Below, in pieces: positions 34,523 to 43,071 of a stretch of DNA of 64,000 bases. The first letter of the stretch is position 1. Each line of letters starts with the position of its first letter. The translations under genes and the position numbers were made by a program. The notes under the pieces are model-generated. The model was not told the DNA's origin and searched no databases. It worked only from the letters and a program-made list of their open reading frames with translations. Source of the stretch: Microvirga sp. Mcv34 (GTDB taxonomy: Bacteria > Pseudomonadota > Alphaproteobacteria > Rhizobiales > Beijerinckiaceae); contig NZ_JALJRK010000002.1 in assembly GCF_024519725.1 (NCBI RefSeq), forward strand, positions 36,938 to 100,937, given 5' to 3'.

Positions 34523-35622
34523 TGATGCTCCGCGCGATCCTCCTCCTCCTCGCCGTTCTTGTCTCGCTCCCGAGCCACGCCGCGACACGCATCAAGGATG
34601 TGGCGTCCGTTCAGGGCGTGCGCGACAACCAGCTCATCGGCTATGGTCTCGTCATGGGCCTCCAGGGGACGGGCGACACGCTTCGCAATTCCCATTTCAC
34701 CGAGCAGTCCCTGCAATCGATGCTCGATCGTATGGGCGTCAATGTCCGCGACATCAACCTGCGGACCCGCAATGTCGCGGCCGTCATCGTCACGGCGGAT
34801 CTTCCCGCCTTCGTCGGATCGGGCTCGCGCATCGACGTCACGGTCACGTCCATGGGCGATGCCACCTCCCTGAAGGGCGGCACTCTGATGCTCACCGCCT
34901 TGCAGGGCGGCGATGGGCAGGTTTATGCCGTCGCGCAAGGCGCGATTGCCGTTTCGGGCTTCTCCGCCCAGGGGCAGGCCGAAACGCTGACCTCCGGTGT
35001 CGCGACCGCAGGGCGGATCCCGAACGGCGCTCTGATCGAGCGGGAGGTTCAGGGTGGATTCAATGCCATGGGTCCGCTGGCCTTCGAGCTCAAGAACCCC
35101 GACTACAAAACCGCGACGCTGATCACGGATGCGATCAACCTTTACGCCCAGCAGCGCTACGGCGTTCGCGTCGCGTCTCCCCGCGACTTTCGCACCGTTC
35201 TCCTGCAGAAGCCGAAGAATGTTGCTGCGACTCGGTTCATCGCCGAGTTGGGCGACCTCGAGATCAGGCCGGATACGCCGGCTCGGATCGTCGTGGATCA
35301 GCGGACGGGAACGGTCGTGATCGGAAAGAATGTTCAGATCTCCACGGTGGCGATCACTCATGGAGCGCTGACGATCCGTGTGACGGAAACCCCTGAAGTG
35401 TCTCAGCCCGATCCATTCTCCATGGGCCAGACGGTGGTCGTGCCGCGCACCCAGATCACCGCTGCGGAGGAGAGGGTGCCGCTCGCCATCGTCCGTGGTG
35501 CCGACCTCCAGACCCTCGTCAAGGGGCTCAACCAGATGGGTCTCAAGCCATCCGACGTCATTGCCATTCTCCAGGCCGTGAAGACGGCCGGAGCCCTCCA
35601 AGCGGAACTGGTGATCCAATGA
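34522..35622 (+). CDS. flgI: Flagellar P-ring protein FlgI
   Basis: A 366-residue periplasmic protein. A signal peptide (MMLRAILLLLAVLVSLPSHA) is followed by TRIKDVASVQGVRDNQLIGY and GLVMGLQGTGDTL, the hallmark start of FlgI; NVAAVIVTADLPAF and the C-terminal DVIAILQAVKTAGALQAELV are also diagnostic. It forms the ring in the peptidoglycan layer. ATG codons at 34522 and 34525 are both possible. It overlaps motE by 4 nt. Confidence 0.95.
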   Translation: MMLRAILLLLAVLVSLPSHAATRIKDVASVQGVRDNQLIGYGLVMGLQGTGDTLRNSHFTEQSLQSMLDRMGVNVRDINLRTRNVAAVIVTADLPAFVGSGSRIDVTVTSMGDATSLKGGTLMLTALQGGDGQVYAVAQGAIAVSGFSAQGQAETLTSGVATAGRIPNGALIEREVQGGFNAMGPLAFELKNPDYKTATLITDAINLYAQQRYGVRVASPRDFRTVLLQKPKNVAATRFIAELGDLEIRPDTPARIVVDQRTGTVVIGKNVQISTVAITHGALTIRVTETPEVSQPDPFSMGQTVVVPRTQITAAEERVPLAIVRGADLQTLVKGLNQMGLKPSDVIAILQAVKTAGALQAELVIQ

Positions 35623-36134
35623 CCCCATCCACGATCATCACATCTCTCAAGCCGATGGCCATTGCCGCCGGACTGCTTCTCGGAACCGCCGCGCATCACG
35701 GCGCGATGGCGCAGGACGTCAAGGCGGACGCCAAGTCGAGCCAATACTGCGCCAGCATCGCGGATGCCGCCTCCGACGCTCGTTTCGCGCTCCAGAAACA
35801 GGCTCTCGCGGATATGGAGAAGGAGATCGAGGGTCGCCTCAAAGTGCTAGAAGCCAAGCGCGCCGAGTATGAGGAGTGGCTGCGTCGCCGAAACGAAGTG
35901 CTGGCGAAGGCCGACGAGACCATCGTCCTGATCTATTCGCGCATGCGCCCGGACGCGGCGGCATTGCAGCTCACGAATATGGATGAGGAGATCGCCGCGG
36001 CCGTCATCGCCCGTCTCAATCCCCGCGTGGCCAGCGCCGTGCTGAACGAAATGGAACCGGCTCGTGCCGCGCAGCTGGCGAATGTCATCACCGATGCCCC
36101 TAAGCGGGACAAGAATACCGTGAGGCAGAATTGA
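35619..36134 (+). CDS. motE: MotE-like periplasmic motility protein
   Basis: A 171-residue protein with a likely signal peptide (residues 1-31, ending MAQ), a coiled coil at about 60-110 (charged heptads, EKEIEGRLKVLEAKRAEYEE) and a C-terminal MgtE-N-like helical part (DEEIAAAVIARLNPRVASAVL, LNEMEPARAAQL). This layout is that of Sinorhizobium MotE, a periplasmic chaperone for MotC. Position between flgI and flgH is the same as in rhizobia. A motC gene is present at 41801. Overlaps flgI by 4 nt and flgH by 4 nt (TTGA). Confidence 0.85.
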   Translation: MTPSTIITSLKPMAIAAGLLLGTAAHHGAMAQDVKADAKSSQYCASIADAASDARFALQKQALADMEKEIEGRLKVLEAKRAEYEEWLRRRNEVLAKADETIVLIYSRMRPDAAALQLTNMDEEIAAAVIARLNPRVASAVLNEMEPARAAQLANVITDAPKRDKNTVRQN

Positions 36135-36829
36135 AACACCTTCTTCTGATTGCCGGACTGTGCTTCCTCGGCGCCTGCGCGACGAGGCCGGAGGAGATCG
36201 GGCGCGAGCCGGGAATGACCCCGGTCGGGTCGGGCGTTCTCGTCGACCGCGAGCCGCTGCCCCATCTCTTCAAGGCCAATGGGCCGACGGCGGCGAATTC
36301 CACCTGGAGCAACGCCAGCGCCGATCTCTTCACGAGCCCGCGGGCGAGGCAGGTCGGCGATATCGTCACGGTCAACATCCAGATCGACGACAAGGCCCAG
36401 TTTGACAACGCAAGTGACCGCTCTCGTAAGTCTTCGATCGGGGCGGGCCTGGATTACGCTTTCTCCTTCAAGGGATGGAATTCGGACGGAACGGGGGATT
36501 ACGGCGTTAATTCGTCGTCGTCCTCGGCCGGGCAGGGAACCATCGACCGATCTGAGAAGCTGCGGCTGTCCGTGGCCGCCGTCGTCAACGAGGTTCTGCC
36601 GAACGGAAATGTCGTGATCAGCGGATCGCAGGAAGTGCGCGTAAACTACGAGCTTCGCATCCTGAACATCGCCGGGATCGTGCGACCGCGCGATATCTCG
36701 CCGAAGAACACGATCAGCTACGACAAGATTGCCGAAGCTCGGGTATCCTACGGTGGCCGCGGGCGCCTGATGGAAGTCCAGCAGCCCTCCTACGGACAAC
36801 AGATCTACGATATTGTGGCGCCGTTCTAG
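36131..36829 (+). CDS. flgH: Flagellar L-ring lipoprotein FlgH
   Basis: A 232-residue outer-membrane lipoprotein. The lipobox LGAC puts the lipid on Cys16. SADLFTSPRARQVGDIVTVNI, KAQFDNASDRSRKSS and EVLPNGNVVISGSQEVRVNYE are diagnostic for FlgH, as is the C-terminal ISYGG-like ARVSYGGRGRLMEVQQP. It forms the L ring. The start is a TTG at 36131, overlapping the motE stop by 4 nt, with GAGG a few nt upstream; I see no better start. Confidence 0.93.
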   Translation: MKHLLLIAGLCFLGACATRPEEIGREPGMTPVGSGVLVDREPLPHLFKANGPTAANSTWSNASADLFTSPRARQVGDIVTVNIQIDDKAQFDNASDRSRKSSIGAGLDYAFSFKGWNSDGTGDYGVNSSSSSAGQGTIDRSEKLRLSVAAVVNEVLPNGNVVISGSQEVRVNYELRILNIAGIVRPRDISPKNTISYDKIAEARVSYGGRGRLMEVQQPSYGQQIYDIVAPF

Positions 36830-36853
36830 GCAGACCACCAGGACGAGAGAAGA

Positions 36854-37363
36854 ATGGCCAAGGCTCTTGCACTTCCTGCGCCCGAAGGCAGCACGCCGAG
36901 CAAAGAAGGATCGCTCCGGTGGCTCCTGACGCTTGGGCTTCTGACCCTCCTGTCCGCCGCCATCGGGGGTGGATTTGGTTTGGTCATGGTCTCGGGCATC
37001 GAGCGTCAGGTCGAGGAAAAGTACAAGGCCTTGCCGCAGAAGACCGAAGTCGCCAGCCCCTACAAGGGCAACATCGCGCTCAAGAAGCTTGCAGCCGTCG
37101 TGACCAACTTGGCCGGCTCGGACAACGATTGGGTCAGGCTGGAGGCATCCATCGTCTACAAGTCAGGTGAGGAGCAGCACCCCGACGTACTGGCGTCCGA
37201 GACCAGGCAGGACATTCTCGCCTATATGCGCACCGTCTCGCTGGCGCAGATCCAGGGCCCGAGCGGGCTCCTCCACTTGCGTGAGGATCTCAACGAGCGC
37301 GCGAGGGTGCGCTCGAAGGGCACAATCCAGGAACTGGTGCTCGAAACCCTGGTCGTACAATAG
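36854..37363 (+). CDS. fliL: Flagellar basal body-associated protein FliL
   Basis: A 169-residue inner-membrane protein. One transmembrane helix lies at about residues 24-45 (LLTLGLLTLLSAAIGGGFGL); the rest is periplasmic with KKLAAVVTNLAGSDNDWVRLEAS and the FliL C-terminus EDLNERARVRSKGTIQELVLETLVVQ. FliL sits next to the stator and helps torque generation. The ATG at 36854 has GAGAGAAG just upstream. A 73-nt gap separates it from fliP. Confidence 0.92.
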   Translation: MAKALALPAPEGSTPSKEGSLRWLLTLGLLTLLSAAIGGGFGLVMVSGIERQVEEKYKALPQKTEVASPYKGNIALKKLAAVVTNLAGSDNDWVRLEASIVYKSGEEQHPDVLASETRQDILAYMRTVSLAQIQGPSGLLHLREDLNERARVRSKGTIQELVLETLVVQ

Positions 37364-37436
37364 GACGAAGCCATTGCCGCATTCGCCGGCCTTTGACGCG
37401 AATGCCTTTCCATTTTCTTGAAAGACATAGTGACCG

Positions 37437-38174
37437 ATGCCTTTTCGCTTCATCTTTACCGGTGCATTCCTCCTGACGGCAACAAGCGCCCACGCGCAGA
37501 TCGCCGGCCTCGAATCCCTCATTCCCGCAGGCGACGGCGCGGTCAGTGGCCGGATTATCCAGCTTGTTGTTCTTCTGACCGTGCTATCCCTGGCGCCCGG
37601 TCTGCTGATCATGGTGACGAGCTTCACCCGGTTCGTGGTGGCTTTCTCGTTCCTGCGTTCGGGGCTGGGTCTCCAGAGCACACCCGCCAATCTGTTCCTC
37701 ATCAGCCTATCCCTGTTCATGACCTTCTTCGTCATGGGGCCGACCTTCGACCGGGCCTGGAACGACGGGGTCAGGCCGCTGACGGAGAACCAGATTTCCG
37801 AGGCGGAGGCGTTTACCCGGACGACGGAGCCGTTCCGCGAGTTCATGATGACCCATGTGCGGCCCAAGGATCTCCAGATGTTCAGCGATCTGGCGGCCGT
37901 CAACTATCCCCGGCCAGCCGAGGGCGAGAAGATCGATCTGCGGATCCTGATCCCGGCCTTCATGATCTCTGAGCTGCGGCGAGGGTTCGAGATCGGCTTC
38001 CTGATTGCCTTGCCATTCCTCGTCATCGACATGATCGTGGCGACCCTGGTGATGTCCATGGGCATGATGATGATGCCCCCGACCGTCCTGGCCCTCCCGT
38101 TCAAGATCCTGTTCTTCGTCCTGATCGACGGCTGGAACATCCTCGTGAGCGGCCTGGTGCGGTCATATTTCTGA
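37437..38174 (+). CDS. fliP: Flagellar export gate protein FliP
   Basis: A 245-residue membrane protein of the type III export gate. It has a cleavable signal peptide (ending SAHAQ), then the FliP blocks LLTVLSLAPGLLIMVTSFTR, FVVAFSFLRSGLGLQSTPAN and, near the C-terminus, LPFLVIDMIVATLVMSMGMM. Four hydrophobic segments follow the signal. It ends the first flagellar unit. No fliO is recognisable between fliL and fliP. Confidence 0.95.
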   Translation: MPFRFIFTGAFLLTATSAHAQIAGLESLIPAGDGAVSGRIIQLVVLLTVLSLAPGLLIMVTSFTRFVVAFSFLRSGLGLQSTPANLFLISLSLFMTFFVMGPTFDRAWNDGVRPLTENQISEAEAFTRTTEPFREFMMTHVRPKDLQMFSDLAAVNYPRPAEGEKIDLRILIPAFMISELRRGFEIGFLIALPFLVIDMIVATLVMSMGMMMMPPTVLALPFKILFFVLIDGWNILVSGLVRSYF

Positions 38175-38229
38175 TCGCTCTCATGTCCTGCGAGCTAGGA
38201 AAGTGGAACTGCGGCGAAGGGGCAGCAAC

Positions 38230-38243
38230 CTTCGCACAAGGTT
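38230..38243 (+). promoter_or_regulatory. Flagellar 14-nt element, fliF unit
   Basis: CTTCGCACAAGGTT, a copy of CYTCGYRCAAGSNT in the 118-nt gap between fliP and fliF. It ends 49 nt before the ATG at 38293, which implies that fliF begins a new transcript. Confidence 0.7.
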
Positions 38244-38292
38244 GACGACGCACAAGTGATCTCGACACCTCTTACCAGTACCGAGATTCTCT

Positions 38293-39930
38293 ATGCCTGG
38301 TCGTCAGCACGCCGAAAGATTGTGGAGTAGTTTGATGCAGCTTGGCGCCCGTCGCCTGGCTGCCTTGGCCGCGATCGGTCTAGCCGTTTTCCTGTCCGTC
38401 GGCATCGGCACCTACTACCTCAGCCGACCGGCGCAGGAGATGCTCTATACGGGGCTCGACCGCGAGGACGTGGGTCGGATGGGAGCGGTCCTGAAGGATG
38501 CCGGCATCCCCTTCGACGTGAGCACCGATGGGACGGCCCTCCTCGTCAGCTACGGCAATACGGCTCAGGCCCGCATGCTACTGGCCGAGAAGGGGCTGCC
38601 GCACAGCACGAAATCCGGCTACGAGCTCTTCAACGATCTCGGCTCCCTGGGCCTCACCTCCTTCATGCAGGAAGTCACCAAGGTACGGGCCCTAGAAGGC
38701 GAGCTGGCCCGAACCATCCAGGGCATGAAGGGCATCAAGGCGGCGCGCGTCCACATTGTTCTGCCGGATCGAGGCTCGTTCCGTCGCGAGCAGCAGCCGC
38801 CCTCAGCCTCCGTGGTCATTCGCACGGTGCCGTCCGACGATGCATCGTCCGCTCAGGCCATCCGGCACCTCGTCGCGGCCGCCATTCCCGGCATGGCCGT
38901 CGACAAAGTCACCGTCATGAACACGGACGGGACGCTCCTGATGTCCGGCGATGATGCCGCCAATGCCTCCACGGGTAAGATGGCGCGCCTCGAAAAGACG
39001 GTCGGCCTCGAAATCCAGGACAACGTGCGCCGCACGCTCGCGCCCTATCTCGGCACCGGGAACTTCGAAGTCAGTGTTGCCGCTCGCCTGAGCACGGACA
39101 AGGTCAGCACCAACGAGACGATCTTCAATCCCGAATCGAAGGTCGAGCGTTCGACACGGACGATCAAGGAAACCGAGGTCTCGCAGAACAAGAGTGGCCA
39201 GAAGCCCACGACGGTCCAGCAGAACCTGCCGGACGAGAACGTTCGGAGCGAATCAGGAGACAGCTCAAGCGAGGATAACCAGCGGCGCGAAGAGCTGACG
39301 AATTACGAGATTTCGTCGAAGACCGTTCAGACGATCAGCGACGGCTACCAGATCAAGAACCTGTCCGTCGCCGTCCTGGTGAACCGGTCTCGAATCACGT
39401 CGCTGCTCGGCGAGAATGCGACACCGGCCGAGATGGACGCCAAGGTTGCCGAGATCGAGCAGCTCGTGTCCTCGGCGGCGGGCTTCAGCAAGGATCGCGG
39501 CGACCAGATCAAGGTAGCGGCCGTCAGCTTCGTCGACGACGGCGGAATGCTTCAGCCGGTTCAGGGGCCGTCTCTGACCGAGATCCTCATGCGCCAGTTC
39601 GGCACGGTCGTGAACGCACTGACGATCCTCGCCCTGTGCGCCATGATGATCTGGTTCGGTCTGCGCCCGGCCGTCCGCATGCTCATGGCCCGCCATCAGG
39701 CCGAGCTCGAGCTCCAGCGTGAGCAGGCGGCCGCTTTGGCTGCGGCCGAGGCTGAAGAGGCTCTCGAATCCAGCAGGGAGACCGCCCTGCAGGTGGCGTC
39801 CGAGCTTGACGAGCAGAACCTGATCGAGATGCCGCGGACGCCGCAGCGCAAACTGGAGCAGATCATCGAGCTGAGTGAGGAGCAGGCTGCCGCCGTTCTG
39901 AAGCAATGGCTCGGGCGGGAGGCCGCATAA
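38293..39930 (+). CDS. fliF: Flagellar MS-ring protein FliF
   Basis: A 545-residue inner-membrane ring protein. Transmembrane helices lie at about 21-41 and 433-452. ITALLVSYGNTAQARMLLAEKGLP-type RBM1 sequence, GYELFNDLGSLGLTSFMQEV, KVRALEGELARTIQGMKGIK and ARVHIVLPDRGSF are diagnostic. The C-terminal tail (LEQIIELSEEQAAAVLKQWL) is the FliG-binding helix. The ATG at 38293 has a poor ribosome site; an in-frame ATG at 38335 is the alternative. It overlaps the next gene (TAATG). Confidence 0.94.
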   Translation: MPGRQHAERLWSSLMQLGARRLAALAAIGLAVFLSVGIGTYYLSRPAQEMLYTGLDREDVGRMGAVLKDAGIPFDVSTDGTALLVSYGNTAQARMLLAEKGLPHSTKSGYELFNDLGSLGLTSFMQEVTKVRALEGELARTIQGMKGIKAARVHIVLPDRGSFRREQQPPSASVVIRTVPSDDASSAQAIRHLVAAAIPGMAVDKVTVMNTDGTLLMSGDDAANASTGKMARLEKTVGLEIQDNVRRTLAPYLGTGNFEVSVAARLSTDKVSTNETIFNPESKVERSTRTIKETEVSQNKSGQKPTTVQQNLPDENVRSESGDSSSEDNQRREELTNYEISSKTVQTISDGYQIKNLSVAVLVNRSRITSLLGENATPAEMDAKVAEIEQLVSSAAGFSKDRGDQIKVAAVSFVDDGGMLQPVQGPSLTEILMRQFGTVVNALTILALCAMMIWFGLRPAVRMLMARHQAELELQREQAAALAAAEAEEALESSRETALQVASELDEQNLIEMPRTPQRKLEQIIELSEEQAAAVLKQWLGREAA

Positions 39931-40577
39931 TGGCCGGGACCCTCGCCAGCCTCCTGACGGATTTCTCAAGTCCGGCCGCAGGAGCTCCTTCGGGGATCAA
40001 TCTCCTGCGCGCCGTCAAGGTCGCGCCTGAGCCGAGCCCGGAGCCGCCGCAGGCGCCCGTCGTCGACCGTCATGCGGAGATCGCCGCATCGGTCGAGGCA
40101 CGGGTCCGCGCGGAAGAACGTGAGCGCGCGCGCAAGGAGCTCGAAGACGCTCTGGCGGCCGAGCAGGCCCGCCATCTCGAGGACGTGAGCGAGCAGCGTC
40201 TGCTTTGGGTCGATCAACAGGCCCTGCAACTCTCGTCCCAAATTTCCCAAGCGATCGAAAGGATCGAGTCCGACCTTTTGGAGAAAGTCGCCAACATCCT
40301 CAGGCCTTTCGTCGCCGAGGCTTTTCGCCAGCAGGCGCTTGCCGATTTCAAGGAGGTCCTTGCGACATTGCTCTCCGGCAATGACGTGCGCCTTCTGAAG
40401 GTTTCTGGGCCGGAGGATCTAATCACGGCTTTGCAGACCCGTCTTGGTCCTTCCGGGGATCTGATCGAGTTTTCTCCCGGCGAGCACGTCGAGGTGAGCG
40501 TGATGGCGCGGGATACGCTGGCTCAAACGCAATTGAACGCCTGGTCGACCAAACTGTCCCAGGCGTTGGAAGGCTGA
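39930..40577 (+). CDS. FliH-like flagellar assembly protein
   Basis: A 215-residue soluble protein starting at the ATG at 39930, which shares 1 nt with the fliF stop; the in-frame start at 39906 would lie inside fliF. Residues about 45-90 form a Glu/Arg/Ala-rich coiled coil (VEARVRAEERERARKELEDA), followed by a helical-beta C-terminal part (VANILRPFVAEAFRQQALAD, VSGPEDLITALQTRLG). This is the layout of FliH/SctL, the regulator of the FliI ATPase, and the place after fliF fits, but identity is too low for me to be firm. A rhizobial-type unnamed flagellar protein is the alternative. Confidence 0.6.
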   Translation: MAGTLASLLTDFSSPAAGAPSGINLLRAVKVAPEPSPEPPQAPVVDRHAEIAASVEARVRAEERERARKELEDALAAEQARHLEDVSEQRLLWVDQQALQLSSQISQAIERIESDLLEKVANILRPFVAEAFRQQALADFKEVLATLLSGNDVRLLKVSGPEDLITALQTRLGPSGDLIEFSPGEHVEVSVMARDTLAQTQLNAWSTKLSQALEG

Positions 40578-40583
40578 CGATCG

Positions 40584-41795
40584 ATGGCGAGTTCAGAGAA
40601 GCAGGAGATCGTCATCGTCCGTCGAGGCGACGATGGCGAAGATGTCGTCAAGGGTGGCGCATGGAAGATCGCACATGCGGACTTCATGACGGCCATGATG
40701 GCGTTCTTTCTCGTAATGTGGCTCATCGGCATGACCGATGAGGAAACCCGAAGCGGCGTAGCCAATTATTTCAATCCCGTCCAGCTCGCGGAATCGACCC
40801 CGAACAAGAAGGGCCTCGACGATCCCCAGAACGTGCCGCCGGACAACAATTCAGACAACACGAAGGACGGCAAGGAGAAGGGGAGCGGCGAAGGGACCGG
40901 CGGAAAGTCCCACCAGCTGCGCAAGCCGCGGTTCAAGGAGGGGGCTCTCTTCCAGGATCCTTATGCTGTGTTGGCCCGGATTGCCGACGAGGCCGATGTA
41001 ACCCCCTATGACACGCTCGGCGCGGATGCGACGCCGGGCGACACCGAGGTGCCCGGCCTCAAGGCGGGCGAAGCCTTCAGAGATCCATTCGACCCTCTGT
41101 ACTGGCAGGTCGCGCCAGTCGACAAGCTGAAGATGGATGCGGCGCCGAAGCCAGGAACGGCCGCGCCCGCTCCTTCGAAGGCCATCATGGATGTGGTCGC
41201 GGCTCTGAGCCAGAAGGCCCCGGCCGGGAACCGGCCGGAGGCGAAGGCTCCCGCGCCCGCGCCCGCATCGAACGCCACTTCGCCCGATGCGGCGGGGCAG
41301 CATGCGAACGACGATCCGAGCGCGGCCAGCGCGGCCGATCTGAAGGCGGCGGAGCTCAAGCGGGATATCATGAAAGCCGTTCAACCGAGCAAGGATGCGT
41401 CGCCGCAACCGCGTATCGACGTTCGCCGGACCGGTGCTGGAACGTTGATCAGCCTGACAGACGATTTCGACTTCACGATGTTCGCCGTGGGTTCAGCCGA
41501 GCCTCATGCGAAAGTTGTGCGGGCCATGGCCGAGATCGCCAAGATCCTGCAGTCGCGTCCGGGGAAGATCGTCATCCGGGGGCACACGGATGCCCGGCCC
41601 TTCAAATCGGTCAATTACGACAACTGGCGGCTGTCCCAGGCACGGGCCCAGATGGCTCTATACATGCTCGTTCGCGGCGGGCTGAATGAGAGCCGGGTCG
41701 TGCGGGTCGAGGGACATGCGGACCGGGATCCGAAGATCCCGGCTGATCCGAACGCGGATCAGAACCGCCGAGTCGAGATTCTGCTGCAGGAGTGA
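40584..41795 (+). CDS. motB: Flagellar stator protein MotB
   Basis: A 403-residue stator protein. GGAWKIAHADFMTAMMAFFL contains Asp33, the proton-binding residue equivalent to E. coli MotB Asp32, at the start of the only transmembrane helix. The C-terminal OmpA-like domain (about 275-403) has VIRGHTDARPFKSVNYDNWR and LSQARAQMALYM, for peptidoglycan binding. Between them is a long Pro/Ala-rich linker of about 190 residues, including repeats of AP, much longer than in E. coli MotB (308 residues). Rhizobial MotB proteins share this feature and pair with MotC. It is followed directly by motC. Confidence 0.93.
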   Translation: MASSEKQEIVIVRRGDDGEDVVKGGAWKIAHADFMTAMMAFFLVMWLIGMTDEETRSGVANYFNPVQLAESTPNKKGLDDPQNVPPDNNSDNTKDGKEKGSGEGTGGKSHQLRKPRFKEGALFQDPYAVLARIADEADVTPYDTLGADATPGDTEVPGLKAGEAFRDPFDPLYWQVAPVDKLKMDAAPKPGTAAPAPSKAIMDVVAALSQKAPAGNRPEAKAPAPAPASNATSPDAAGQHANDDPSAASAADLKAAELKRDIMKAVQPSKDASPQPRIDVRRTGAGTLISLTDDFDFTMFAVGSAEPHAKVVRAMAEIAKILQSRPGKIVIRGHTDARPFKSVNYDNWRLSQARAQMALYMLVRGGLNESRVVRVEGHADRDPKIPADPNADQNRRVEILLQE

Positions 41796-41800
41796 TCACG

Positions 41801-43057
41801 ATGAAAGGTCGTTCATTCCCACTCATCGCTATGGCCGTGTTCCTTGGAGCGGGTGCCGCCACGGCGGAGAACGCGGGCTCGTCGGACGTCCCTGCGGAGC
41901 AGAAAGTCGAGGCCGTCGGAGTTCCCAGCCCCGTGCAGCTCGTGAGAACGTTGCACCTGATGCAGGACCAGATCGCAGTCGGCTCGACGGAGGCTCACGT
42001 CGCGCAGCGTGGCCTGCTGGGCATCCTGGATGACAGGTTCATGAACCTGGAGCCCGAGACCTGGCAGACGAGCAAGAACGTGCAGGCGGCCGTGTCCTTC
42101 GTCCTCAGTGGCGGAAACCCAGCCATCCTGAGGAAGCTTCTGGAACTCGGCTCGTCCGTGGTTGTGGAGAGCGACCGTCCATTGGTTGAAGGTGCACTCG
42201 CCTATGTCGAGGGTCGGGAGGACGCGGCGCAGAGTGTGCTCGCATCCGTGGATCCCCGCTCCCTTCCTCCCATGCTGGGAGCGCAACTGGCATTGGCGCA
42301 ATCGGCCCTCGTCGTGCGCAAGAACGCGGCGAAATCCGACGACTTGCTGGATTTCGTTCGGCTCCAGGCGCCCGGAACCCTCCTCGAAGAGGCAGCCCTA
42401 CGCAGACAGGTCTTCGTAGCCAGTCAGACCGACAGGATGGAGAAGTTCCAGTCGCTTGCCACAGACTATCTGCGTCGCTATCGCCACTCGATCTATGCCG
42501 GCAACTTCCGCCAGCGCCTGGCCGCTGCTCTGACACGGATCGATTTCGGCAAGGAGGCGTCACGCTTCGACGGCCTCGTGGCAATGATGTCGGAACTCGA
42601 ACCCGAGGCTAGGCGCGATCTGTATCTCCTGGCGTCGCGCGCGTCGATCGAGCAGGGCTTTACCAAATCCGCCCAGCTTCTGGCCGCCAAGGCCGGGGAG
42701 CTGGCCGGATCGGATCCGGCAAGCGGAGCAAGAGCAAAGCTTTATCGCGCAGCCTCGCTGATCACCTCGCCGCAATCCATTGACGGCGCCGTCAACGACC
42801 TGCGCAGCATCGACAGGTTAAATCTTGCAGCGAACGACCTGAGTCTTCTGGATTCCGCTCTCGCGATGGCGGATCAAATTCGCAGAGTGCCTGAGCTTCA
42901 ATCCCGGCCGGCCAGTTCCGCGAAACCGGAATTGACGAAAGTCGCCTCGGAGGGGCCTGCGGATGCTCCCGCCCCTGCGCAAGGGCTGGAACAGCTTCAG
43001 GCCCTATCCAAGGCCCGGGACGCCCTCAGCCGCGTCGACAAGTTGATCAAGAACTAG
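41801..43057 (+). CDS. motC: Motility protein MotC
   Basis: A 418-residue periplasmic protein with a signal peptide (SFPLIAMAVFLGAGAATAEN). VQLVRTLHLMQDQIAVGSTEAH and the following MNLEPETWQTSKNVQAAVSF are typical of rhizobial MotC, which binds MotB and is required for rotation. The rest is helical and repetitive. A GTG at 41792 overlaps motB, but GGAG at 41788 is 8 nt before the ATG at 41801, so I chose the ATG. The chaperone MotE is encoded at 35619. Confidence 0.9.
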   Translation: MKGRSFPLIAMAVFLGAGAATAENAGSSDVPAEQKVEAVGVPSPVQLVRTLHLMQDQIAVGSTEAHVAQRGLLGILDDRFMNLEPETWQTSKNVQAAVSFVLSGGNPAILRKLLELGSSVVVESDRPLVEGALAYVEGREDAAQSVLASVDPRSLPPMLGAQLALAQSALVVRKNAAKSDDLLDFVRLQAPGTLLEEAALRRQVFVASQTDRMEKFQSLATDYLRRYRHSIYAGNFRQRLAAALTRIDFGKEASRFDGLVAMMSELEPEARRDLYLLASRASIEQGFTKSAQLLAAKAGELAGSDPASGARAKLYRAASLITSPQSIDGAVNDLRSIDRLNLAANDLSLLDSALAMADQIRRVPELQSRPASSAKPELTKVASEGPADAPAPAQGLEQLQALSKARDALSRVDKLIKN

Positions 43058-43071
43058 GCGTTAGCAAGCCG

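Noticed and set aside
32912..34588. Long open frame (558 codons) on the minus strand opposite fliE-flgG-flgA
   Set aside because: It crosses three well-supported genes on the plus strand and shows only shadow-type composition.
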